From NCBI GenBank assembly GCA_913052045.1, contig CAJXDJ010000080.1, positions 1-5,396 of the forward strand: a stretch of 5,396 bases of DNA, read 5' to 3'. The DNA is from an uncultured Dehalococcoidia bacterium. Lineage in GTDB: Bacteria; Chloroflexota; Dehalococcoidia; Lucifugimonadales; GCA-2712585. The notes below the pieces were generated by a model that ran no database searches, was not told the origin of the DNA, and saw nothing but the letters and a program-made list of their open reading frames with translations. Below are positions 1-5,396 of the stretch, in pieces. The position numbers and the translations under genes were made by a program. The first letter of the stretch is position 1. Every line of letters begins with the position of its first letter.

Positions 1-657
1 ACCCAAAACTCCAATGAAACTTTCACCAAATCCTGTGTAATCTGCAATATTGCTAGCACTAATTGCAAGGAATGGTGCGGCAACAAAAACGGCTATTGCT
101 GATAATAAAAAGACTGACCATACCCATCTGAGGGAGCGGTCAGATTTGGTATCCGGAGGACTATTGATATTCGAGCTCCATTTCATTAAGCATCGCTGAC
201 ATATGAAATATAGGGATAATACAATTAGTGTAGCAGGACTTAGGAAAAGCCATCGAAAATCCATACCGATGATAGACAAGAAAAATGTTGCAATCGTAAG
301 GGCCAAGGCTATGCCGGCAAGGATCCTTTGATCATTGGAGAGCAATTGAAAAAAATCCCGCCCCCCCAGTAGAGCGATAATTAATGTTAACTTGCTTACG
401 TTCATCATGTTTGCACCGAATACAGTGCCCAGGGCGAGATTAGCCCCTTCTAGAGGTTGGAGGAAATGAGCTGCAGAAGATACTGTCACTAATTCTGGTA
501 AAGAAGTAGCCCCACCCAAAAGAAGTGATCCTACCCATATCCTTCCCCATCCAGTTTGTGTAGCGATCACGTCAGCCGTTTTAACCAGACCGAGTGCAGA
601 TACGATGACTACAACAGAGGCGACGAGAAACATTGCTATGTGCAGAATAAGGTCCAT
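1..657 (-). CDS. Sodium/calcium exchanger family (CaCA) membrane protein, N-terminal part (cut by window edge)
   Basis: This is an integral membrane cation antiporter of the CaCA superfamily (Pfam Na_Ca_ex type), which normally exchanges Ca2+ for Na+ or H+ across the cytoplasmic membrane. Reading leftward from ATG at 657, 219 codons stay open to the window edge, so the C-terminal part is missing. The first alpha repeat is clear: GGATSLPE at residues 48-55, followed by a helix ending GTVFGANMMN at 77-86. Hydrophobic helices lie near 4-24, 40-62, 74-97, 111-131, 136-153 and 177-200. The second alpha repeat begins around 192-219 (APFLAISASNIAD, then GESFIGVLG) and its conserved TSxPE part would lie just outside. 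A GGAG at 667-664, six bases before the ATG, supports the start. The usual GSN of the first repeat reads GAN here, which may affect ion binding. The exact ion cannot be told from sequence. Confidence 0.88.
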   Translation of the reverse strand, partial: MDLILHIAMFLVASVVVIVSALGLVKTADVIATQTGWGRIWVGSLLLGGATSLPELVTVSSAAHFLQPLEGANLALGTVFGANMMNVSKLTLIIALLGGRDFFQLLSNDQRILAGIALALTIATFFLSIIGMDFRWLFLSPATLIVLSLYFICQRCLMKWSSNINSPPDTKSDRSLRWVWSVFLLSAIAVFVAAPFLAISASNIADYTGFGESFIGVLG

Positions 658-676
658 CTGTAGCTCCAAACTGTAG

Positions 677-705
677 AAAATAGGTCTGAGGAGAGCGTCT
701 GCCAG
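677..705 (-). promoter_or_regulatory. Candidate promoter for the exchanger gene
   Basis: On the minus strand CTGGCA (705-700, four of six matches to TTGACA) lies 17 bases before TATTTT (682-677, four of six matches to TATAAT). Transcription would start near 670, just ahead of the GGAG ribosome-binding site. The hexamers are weak, so this rests mainly on spacing and position. Confidence 0.25.
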
Positions 706-715
706 TGTCTGACAG
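699..715. repeat. Short imperfect inverted repeat in the divergent intergenic region
   Basis: CTGCCAG (699-705) and CTGACAG (709-715) form 7-base arms with one mismatch around a 3-base centre. It overlaps the candidate -35 element of the exchanger promoter, a position where a repressor could bind, but a repeat this short can arise by chance. The rest of the 658-854 gap shows no small gene or RNA that I can recognise. Confidence 0.3.
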
Positions 716-798
716 TTTAACGTAAGCTAGCAAACCAAACTAGGTATTAGGTGGGGCTTTGTCGAAGAAAAGACTAGTAGATTAGATCAGGACTATAC

Positions 799-828
799 TT
801 GGATAATTACTAAGATTGCTGTGATAAA
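799..828 (+). promoter_or_regulatory. Candidate promoter for the S9 peptidase gene
   Basis: TTGGAT (799-804) and GATAAA (823-828, four of six matches to TATAAT) are separated by 18 bases. Transcription would start near 835 and give a leader of about 25 bases before the ATG at 861. The -35 element matches consensus at only three positions, so this is a weak call. Confidence 0.3.
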
Positions 829-860
829 CTGTAGTAGATAACATCTCAGGGCTGGTGTAT

Positions 861-2765
861 ATGCCAACTTATTTTAATCGGGGAGCGACTTATTCGGAAG
901 ACCCGAATCTACCCACGGATCCTCTAATTGATTTTCTTGCGCAGACTAACGCGAAAGTAGAGCAATTCGAGTTATCACCAAGTGGGTTACATATAGCTTA
1001 CGTTTCAGCTGAGAGTGGCGGGTTTGACTTATGGGTATGTGGTATAGATGGATCTAACAACAGGAGATTGGTGGTTATGTATCCGGAGGAATGTCTTGGT
1101 CCGTCGTGGTCTCCTGACGGAGAATGGGTTGGATATACAGCGAGGGGAGAAGCGTTCAAGGTACGAGCTGATGGATCGGAGCCTCCGATAAATTTAAGTT
1201 ATGGGTATGGTCCTACTGGTGGTCATGAGTATTTCAAGTGGACACCAGATGGAAAGCGGGTATTGTTTATACACACTGGACCTAATGGTTTTGATCAAGT
1301 AGCTTCTCTATCTACAGAGATTCCAACTGGAAAGGTAAAGTTACAGTATCTAACCGATGAAGAATTCAATAGTACTGATGTAGAGATTTCTCCTGATGGC
1401 AAGTGGGTCACCTTCATGTCGGATAGAAGTGGCTATGGAGATTTCAAGAGAATGGATGCTTGGATTGTTTCCATTGATGGTGGTAAGGCGCGAAATATGA
1501 CGCCTGACACTTTTGAATATTATGATTATAGACCTCGATGGTCATCCGATGGCAAGAAATTGGTTTTCACATCAGATAGGTCCAATTTTCGAAAAGTAGG
1601 GACTATTGATATAGGGACTGGATTGACCAGCTTTATTACCGGTGATGGTAGGAATGATGAGTACAATCCTCGATGGTCTCCCGATGGCGAATGGATAGCT
1701 TATGTAGTCAATATTAACTGGGCCATTCAAATTTTTAAGGTGAAAGCTGACGGTTCTGAACCACCGATTCAGCTTACAAAGGAAGATGGTATTCATGGCG
1801 GCATTGATGCTTATCAAGCGAGGGGGACGATACGGTGGACACCGGATAGCAAGAATATAGTGTTCACATACATGGACCATCGATTAACCAGTGATATTTG
1901 GGTCATTCCAGCCAATGGAGGAGATAAGAAGCAAATAACAGATCACATGCCATCTGAACTCAAAGGATTTTCATTTGTTAAGCCGGATCTGGTTGAGTAT
2001 GCATCGAATGATGGATTAGAGATTCCTGCCTTCCTATATCGTCCAAACGATATAGGAGATGAGAAAACTCCTTTAGTGATATACGCGCGGGCTAACACTA
2101 AAGGGTTACATGTCAGAGGATTTTATCCATATATTCAGTATTGGGTTCATTTGGGTTATACGGTAATAGCGCCTCAGGTTAGGGGTAGTGCCGGCTTAGG
2201 GAAGCAATACGAGTTTTTGAATTACGGTGACTGGGGAGGAGGAGATATAGACGATTTTGCTTATGGAGCTTATTACTTAGCAGAGAAGGGGTTGATTGAT
2301 TTAAACAAGGTAGTAATGCAGGGTGGCAGCACTGGTGGATATTTTGTTTTAGCTATGACATTTAGATACCCGGATTTACTGTCAGCTGCGGTTTGTTTCT
2401 ATGGTCCTCCTGATTTAGTGGATATGTACCATATCTCTCCTGGGGCTGGCCTACCAGATGCGTTGGATGTAGTTGGAGGAGACAGAGGTGGTCCTGACAT
2501 GGCTCCTGAACATTGGCATGGTCGTTCACCAATATATAATTTGGACAAGATAAAGACTCCAACTCTTTTGTTGTGGGGAGATAGGGATGGAGTAAGACCT
2601 AGTCATGCTGATGATTATTATCGTGTGGCTAAGGACCAAGGCCTAAATATGGAATACGTTTTATACAATTGTGAGCCCCATGGTTGGTATCACTGGCGTC
2701 CTGAAGATTTGGGAGATTCTATAAAAAGAATAGCCGGACACTTTTGGAAAGCCATAGAAAGTTAA
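861..2765 (+). CDS. Prolyl oligopeptidase family (S9) serine peptidase with N-terminal beta-propeller
   Basis: This is a likely cytoplasmic serine peptidase or acylaminoacyl-peptidase-like enzyme that trims short peptides. No signal peptide or membrane segment is visible. The N-terminal half carries seven TolB/PD40-like propeller repeats, with SPDG-type turns starting near residues 39, 84, 128, 177, 228, 273 and 327. This matches the seven blades known in prolyl oligopeptidases. The C-terminal alpha/beta hydrolase domain starts near 380. It has RGSAGLG at 441-447, the nucleophile elbow GGSTGGY with Ser490, the acid Asp576 in WGDRDGV, and His607 in CEPHGW, so a complete triad. The strand that usually ends in HGGP or YGG instead reads YARANTKG (408-415), which is unusual. 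I chose ATG at 861 because AGGG at 848-851 sits nine bases upstream. An in-frame GTG at 855 would add two residues but leaves only three bases after AGGG. Substrate specificity is unknown. Confidence 0.93.
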   Translation: MPTYFNRGATYSEDPNLPTDPLIDFLAQTNAKVEQFELSPSGLHIAYVSAESGGFDLWVCGIDGSNNRRLVVMYPEECLGPSWSPDGEWVGYTARGEAFKVRADGSEPPINLSYGYGPTGGHEYFKWTPDGKRVLFIHTGPNGFDQVASLSTEIPTGKVKLQYLTDEEFNSTDVEISPDGKWVTFMSDRSGYGDFKRMDAWIVSIDGGKARNMTPDTFEYYDYRPRWSSDGKKLVFTSDRSNFRKVGTIDIGTGLTSFITGDGRNDEYNPRWSPDGEWIAYVVNINWAIQIFKVKADGSEPPIQLTKEDGIHGGIDAYQARGTIRWTPDSKNIVFTYMDHRLTSDIWVIPANGGDKKQITDHMPSELKGFSFVKPDLVEYASNDGLEIPAFLYRPNDIGDEKTPLVIYARANTKGLHVRGFYPYIQYWVHLGYTVIAPQVRGSAGLGKQYEFLNYGDWGGGDIDDFAYGAYYLAEKGLIDLNKVVMQGGSTGGYFVLAMTFRYPDLLSAAVCFYGPPDLVDMYHISPGAGLPDALDVVGGDRGGPDMAPEHWHGRSPIYNLDKIKTPTLLLWGDRDGVRPSHADDYYRVAKDQGLNMEYVLYNCEPHGWYHWRPEDLGDSIKRIAGHFWKAIES

Positions 2766-2798
2766 GAGTTCCCCATGTGTTTAAAAGGGCGACCGAAC

Positions 2799-2829
2799 AG
2801 CTAAAATGTTTGTGTAATATATTTTGGCT
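2799..2829 (+). terminator. Possible weak hairpin after the peptidase gene
   Basis: In plus-strand RNA, positions 2799-2807 can pair with 2821-2829 as nine base pairs including one G-U, extendable by two more pairs to leave a 9-base loop. It lies 34 bases past the peptidase stop, between convergent genes. The stem is AU-rich and no clean U-run follows, so it is at best a weak or Rho-assisted terminator. Confidence 0.25.
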
Positions 2830-2860
2830 TTAAAGAATAAAAAAACTGTCCTGGATGTTG

Positions 2861-3775
2861 TTAGACCATAAAAACAGGATTTTCGTCGGTTATGATTTGT
2901 TGTTCGTTGTCTATGCCATGCCGTATGTAAGGGGGTAGGGAAAACATGTGTTGATGGCTAATTTGGTCATAAAATCTGAGCTTTTTCGGTAGGCGTTTGC
3001 ATATTAAGAGATCTCTTTGATCAGGACTGGTAACTGGAGACAGATTAGTCCCTATAGTAAATCCCCACATGCTCACGAAACAAGGCACAAATATGTTATA
3101 TGGTAGCACGTAAGTGAATGTATTTTGGAGGGTTTTAATTATTGGCGTAAAGCATTCATGGTAATTCATTAGTCCGGCTGGACCCGACTGTGTCACCATT
3201 ACACCAGATCTGCCCAATTTGGCTTGTACTATGCTGTAAAATTCTTGAGTGTATAGTTTGTAAGCTATGCCTGTCTCGAGTGGGTCGACTAGGTCTAGTA
3301 TAATAACGTCGAAAATTTCATCGGTGTCTTCTAAGTATTTGCGGGCGTCTGTATGAACAAGCTCAACTCTTGAATCCTCGAAAGCGCCTTTACTGTGATT
3401 TGGCAAGAATTGACGGCTGATTTTTACCACTTCTTCGTCAAGATCCACCATTACCACTTTTTCTACACTCTTGTGAGAGAGTACCTCCCGCAGAGTCGCT
3501 CCCTCACCGCCCCCGCCTATGAAAACTTTGCGTGGATCGGGGTGCATTAACATTGGTGGGTGAACGAGAGCCTCGTGGTATATATGTTCATCGGTCTCCG
3601 ATGACTGTGTCTTTCCATCCAAAATGAGGGCCCGGCCAGAAGTTGTAGTTTCGATAACATCTATTCTCTGGAACCTAGTTCTTCCGGAATAATGGGATTT
3701 TTTGACCCTAGTCAGTATAGACATATCTGGAGTAATGACTTCGGAAAACCACTGGCCGGAGGGGTTTTGGGTCAT
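2861..3775 (-). CDS. speE: Polyamine aminopropyltransferase, thermospermine synthase (ACL5)-like
   Basis: This cytoplasmic enzyme transfers an aminopropyl group from decarboxylated S-adenosylmethionine to a polyamine. The 304 residues match the family's usual length and order: a small N-terminal beta domain (about 10-70), then a Rossmann methyltransferase-like fold. The nucleotide-binding loop GGGGEGATLRE spans 87-97, VDLDEE follows at 110-115, and the catalytic DLVDP is at 161-165. DGKTQSSETDEHIYHE (53-68) carries the conserved Gln and Tyr-His of the active site. Classical spermidine synthases usually have GGGDG and DxTDP. The GGGEG, DLxDP and YKLYTQEFY here, with an FSL...RHGIDNE...TDE tail, resemble plant ACL5 thermospermine synthase and related prokaryotic enzymes (recalled, not searched). 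The product could therefore be thermospermine or another long-chain amine, and spermidine is still possible. The gene starts 4 bp after speD ends, has no strong ribosome-binding site (only GGGC), and is probably translationally coupled to speD. Confidence 0.92.
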   Translation of the reverse strand: MTQNPSGQWFSEVITPDMSILTRVKKSHYSGRTRFQRIDVIETTTSGRALILDGKTQSSETDEHIYHEALVHPPMLMHPDPRKVFIGGGGEGATLREVLSHKSVEKVVMVDLDEEVVKISRQFLPNHSKGAFEDSRVELVHTDARKYLEDTDEIFDVIILDLVDPLETGIAYKLYTQEFYSIVQAKLGRSGVMVTQSGPAGLMNYHECFTPIIKTLQNTFTYVLPYNIFVPCFVSMWGFTIGTNLSPVTSPDQRDLLICKRLPKKLRFYDQISHQHMFSLPPYIRHGIDNEQQIITDENPVFMV

Positions 3776-3779
3776 GGAT

Positions 3780-4151
3780 TTAGGCCCGATGTATCAGAGA
3801 CAAGGACTTTATGCCGCGTCTGATAATACGTTGTTCCGGTTCTTTGGACTCCAGTTTTTCTATAAGTATGTTAGCTGCGATTGTGGGGTCTATATCGTTT
3901 CCGCAGGTGAACAAATCTGCAGCGGCGTATGAGTATTCTGGCCAGGTGTGAATGCTAAGATGGGATTCCGCTATGGCAAGTACTCCGGTTACACCTTGAG
4001 GGGAAAATTTGTGAAAGGATTGTCCTACAATTTGGGCCCCTATCGCTTTTGCGGCACTTATCATAGTTGCCTTAACGTATTCCAAATCGTTAAGGAGTTT
4101 AGGGTTACAGTCTCCTAATTCTAGTAGCAGGTGTGTACCTAATGCGTTCAA
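3780..4151 (-). CDS. speD: S-adenosylmethionine decarboxylase proenzyme, class 1B
   Basis: This pyruvoyl enzyme decarboxylates S-adenosylmethionine to supply the aminopropyl donor for the SpeE encoded just downstream. The 123-residue proenzyme is the short Thermotoga/Bacillus type. Self-cleavage is expected between Glu62 and Ser63 in AESHLSIHTWPE, turning Ser63 into the pyruvoyl group. His68 and Cys83 (LFTCG) are the residues known in the T. maritima enzyme to act in processing and proton donation, and they fall at the same numbers here. The start is TTG at 4151. It is supported by this exact register, by the family-typical opening LGTHLLLEL, and by a strong AGGGGG ribosome-binding site eight bases upstream. 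speD is first in a tight pair with speE. No genes that make putrescine or agmatine are in the window. Confidence 0.95.
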   Translation of the reverse strand: MNALGTHLLLELGDCNPKLLNDLEYVKATMISAAKAIGAQIVGQSFHKFSPQGVTGVLAIAESHLSIHTWPEYSYAAADLFTCGNDIDPTIAANILIEKLESKEPEQRIIRRGIKSLSLIHRA

Positions 4152-4159
4152 ACACTGTT

Positions 4160-4165
4160 CCCCCT
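4160..4165 (-). promoter_or_regulatory. Strong ribosome-binding site that fixes the TTG start of speD
   Basis: The minus strand reads AAAAGGGGGAAC ahead of speD. AGGGGG (4165-4160) sits eight bases before the TTG at 4151, which explains efficient initiation at a non-ATG codon and supports the chosen start. Confidence 0.6.
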
Positions 4166-4199
4166 TTTGACTTCATACGGCATTAGATTCTAAAGGGTC

Positions 4200-4205
4200 A
4201 TTATA
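4200..4205 (-). promoter_or_regulatory. Candidate promoter (-10 element) for speD-speE
   Basis: A perfect TATAAT lies on the minus strand at 4205-4200 in the 110-bp gap before speD. The expected start of transcription is near 4193, giving a leader of about 42 bases, too short for a known riboswitch. The -35 region is poor (CTTCCA at 16-base spacing, three of six matches), so an activator or alternative recognition may be involved. It suggests that speD-speE can be transcribed independently of the upstream gene. Confidence 0.45.
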
Positions 4206-4261
4206 GGTGATACAAGGCCTATGGAAGGGATGGAACCGTTGTTAGGTTAATCAAACGTCTT

Positions 4262-5209
4262 TTATGATAGCAAAACTTGGAGATTATCCACATTGCAATT
4301 CTCTTCCAGGAGAGCTTTGAAACGAACGACCTTTTCGTAATGATATGGATTTGGTTTAGGCAAAAGTTTACCAATGGATTCTATTGTAGATGCGGTATCC
4401 AAAGGCGAAATCATGAGAGGAACTTCCAATTGTTGTGACTCGTGTAGGACATATTCGGTCGGTGGGTGGTCACCCGTCAAAATTAGCGCCGATAATGGGG
4501 AACCTAGGGCAGAAAGTTGGATATCTGGTCTGTCTCCCCGAACAACGACTACTTTGTCTGGATACCTTCCAAAATAGTGATGCCCCTTGTCCATTATATT
4601 GCCACCTATCAGGAAGTGAGTCACCAATTTGCCCATGTTATTGGTTTTTACAATCCACTGGGCACCTAACTGGTTGGCAATTTCGTCTAGGCTGAATAAT
4701 AACATGGATCGATCTTCCGGTATTATTCCTAAAAGTTTTGTTTTCTTGCCAGATAACTGGATAGATAGCTCTCGATTGCGATACTTTGGTGTCGAATTAA
4801 CGATTATTCCATCCGCAAAATTCACAGCGCTTGAGTCTATTTTATTGTGGTAGTTTAGTACGACTAGTGATTTTGCTCCTAGCTCGTTGGCAAGCTTTGT
4901 AGATGCCTCATGAGAAATCGCTGTGTGAGGAGGTCCCTCTATGATGACTGAGTCACTGCTAGATTGGAGTGTACTCAAGGATGTTTTCAGGGTCCCAATA
5001 TTTGATGCGAAGTCCAATGTTGGAAGTGTATTGCTCTGTTGGGTGATTGTAATCGCAAAATTTGTGTCGGGGTCTGAGTCTCGGACTGTAGGGAAAGCCT
5101 TGATATAAATAGGGATTTGACCTAGGTCGCGCATCATTTGGCATATGGCTGTAGCCAAAACAGTTTTACCTGCGGATTCGACGTTAGAGGTTATATAAAG
5201 AATTCCCAA
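4262..5209 (-). CDS. BioD-like P-loop and DRTGG-domain protein (phosphotransacetylase N-terminal region family)
   Basis: This 315-residue cytoplasmic protein resembles the BioD-like N-terminal part of long phosphotransacetylases (COG0857 type) but carries no acetyltransferase domain. Residues 1-165 form a dethiobiotin-synthetase-like P-loop NTPase fold. Its long Walker A, SNVESAGKTV at 8-17, has Ser where BioD has the first Gly, and VIIEGPP at 88-94 matches the BioD EG segment. LGIIPED at 160-166 leads into a DRTGG domain (about 168-280) with GDRPDIQLSAL at 225-235 and ALILTGDHPP at 241-250. The family's substrate is not established and a nucleotide-dependent regulatory role is only a guess. 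The start is TTG at 5209, with an in-frame stop four codons upstream and no clear ribosome-binding site. The position matches the family's short lead-in before Walker A. It lies 110 bp upstream of speD on the same strand, so it could share a transcript with the polyamine genes. Confidence 0.8.
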   Translation of the reverse strand: MGILYITSNVESAGKTVLATAICQMMRDLGQIPIYIKAFPTVRDSDPDTNFAITITQQSNTLPTLDFASNIGTLKTSLSTLQSSSDSVIIEGPPHTAISHEASTKLANELGAKSLVVLNYHNKIDSSAVNFADGIIVNSTPKYRNRELSIQLSGKKTKLLGIIPEDRSMLLFSLDEIANQLGAQWIVKTNNMGKLVTHFLIGGNIMDKGHHYFGRYPDKVVVVRGDRPDIQLSALGSPLSALILTGDHPPTEYVLHESQQLEVPLMISPLDTASTIESIGKLLPKPNPYHYEKVVRFKALLEENCNVDNLQVLLS

Positions 5210-5253
5210 ATTTATCAGCTATCACGGACCGGACAAGGGGTGGACGTAATTCT

Positions 5254-5259
5254 ATCATA
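5254..5259 (-). promoter_or_regulatory. Candidate -10 element for the BioD-like/DRTGG gene
   Basis: TATGAT (5259-5254, five of six matches to TATAAT) lies on the minus strand, predicting a transcript start near 5247 and a leader of about 38 bases. No good -35 is present at 16-18 bases; TTCACC occurs at a spacing of 20. It shares the sequence ACCTATrAT with the candidate -10 ahead of speD. Confidence 0.3.
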
Positions 5260-5287
5260 GGTAAGACGCAGATATCACAGGTGAATC

Positions 5288-5316
5288 TTGACACTTTATT
5301 GAGCCTTATTTACTAT
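5288..5316 (+). promoter_or_regulatory. Promoter for the tRNA-Phe gene
   Basis: A perfect TTGACA (5288-5293) is followed after exactly 17 bases by TACTAT (5311-5316, four of six matches to TATAAT). Transcription would begin near 5323, only about four bases before the mature tRNA 5' end at 5327. This is the best housekeeping-sigma promoter in the window. Confidence 0.65.
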
Positions 5317-5326
5317 ACAAGTCTTG

Positions 5327-5396
5327 GCCGAGGTAGCTCAGTGGTAGAGCAGTGGACTGAAAATCCGCGTGTCGGCGGTTCAAGTCCGCCCCTGAC
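5327..5396 (+). tRNA. tRNA-Phe (anticodon GAA), 3' end cut by window edge
   Basis: The cloverleaf can be laid out base by base. The 5' acceptor strand is 5327-5333, followed by TA. The D arm GCTC/GAGC spans 5336-5350, and the anticodon stem GTGGA/TCCGC encloses CTGAAAA with GAA at 5359-5361. The variable loop is GTGTC, and the T arm GGCGG/CCGCC has loop TTCAAGT (5374-5390). GAA reads Phe codons. The window stops at acceptor position 71, so the last paired base and the discriminator are missing. Of the visible 3' acceptor bases CCTGAC, only CCT pairs with the 5' strand GCCGAGG; the last three (pairs 4-69, 3-70 and 2-71) do not, where CCTCGGC would be expected. Either the gene is damaged or the edge sequence is unreliable. 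Confidence 0.82.

Noticed and set aside
349..367. A7 and C7 homopolymer runs as a possible frameshift in the exchanger gene
   Set aside because: The same minus-strand frame gives recognisable exchanger helices on both sides of the runs, so no frameshift is indicated.
1572..1880. Open reading frame on the minus strand inside the S9 peptidase gene
   Set aside because: It lies opposite well-conserved propeller coding sequence, and its translation looks like no known family.
2839..2879. Rho-independent terminator after speE using the T7 run at 2845-2839 on the minus strand
   Set aside because: Only a five-pair stem (TCCTG/CAGGA) with a loop of about 20 bases can be drawn, and it is not directly abutting the T-run.
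4152..4261. SAM or polyamine riboswitch ahead of speD
   Set aside because: The predicted leader is only about 42 bases and no conserved SAM-riboswitch helices or junctions are visible; only a four-pair AACC/GGTT stem is found.
4374..4853. Several short plus-strand open frames opposite the BioD-like gene
   Set aside because: They overlap one another in different frames and sit opposite a convincing conserved gene, so they are antisense shadows.
5265..5290. Small palindrome TCAC-AG-GTGA upstream of the tRNA promoter as an operator
   Set aside because: The arms are only four bases and the flanks do not extend the symmetry, so it is not distinguishable from chance.

Overview
This window looks like ordinary chromosomal DNA from a bacterium. 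It holds four complete protein genes, one truncated protein gene and one tRNA gene that runs off the right edge. Base composition is moderately AT-rich by eye. Two of the five protein genes use TTG starts. The protein types fit a free-living bacterium, and a member of the Chloroflexota (for example a marine Dehalococcoidia/SAR202-like lineage) is my best guess: an S9 peptidase with a seven-repeat propeller, a class 1B SpeD of Thermotoga type, a plant ACL5-like aminopropyltransferase, and a stand-alone BioD-like/DRTGG protein. That placement is inference from protein flavour only and is weak. I see no plasmid, phage, insertion sequence, CRISPR or toxin/defence signature.

Layout from left to right. 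Positions 1-657 (minus) carry the N-terminal 219 residues of a CaCA-family sodium/calcium-type exchanger, cut by the left edge. Positions 658-854 are a divergent intergenic region with weak candidate promoters in both directions and a short imperfect inverted repeat. Positions 861-2765 (plus) encode a cytoplasmic prolyl-oligopeptidase-family (S9) serine peptidase. A 95-bp gap separates it from the convergent minus-strand genes and contains one weak hairpin. Positions 3775-2861 and 4151-3780 (minus) form a tight speD-speE pair separated by 4 bp. SpeD makes decarboxylated S-adenosylmethionine and SpeE uses it to aminopropylate a di- or polyamine. Upstream of speD, at 5209-4262 (minus), is a P-loop BioD-like plus DRTGG-domain protein of unknown substrate. 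At 5327-5396 (plus) lies a tRNA-Phe(GAA) gene behind a good TTGACA-17-TACTAT promoter.

The polyamine pair is the clearest functional unit. It has its own candidate promoter with a perfect TATAAT just upstream of speD, so the DRTGG gene may or may not be co-transcribed with it. SpeE shows the GGGEG and DLVDP motifs and C-terminal style of thermospermine synthase-like enzymes, not the GGGDG/DxTDP style of classical spermidine synthases. Other points worth a look are an S9 peptidase that lacks the usual HGGP-type oxyanion-side motif, a Ser-to-Ala change at an ion-site position of the exchanger, and a tRNA whose last bases do not pair with its 5' acceptor strand. I did not find a convincing new multi-gene system.
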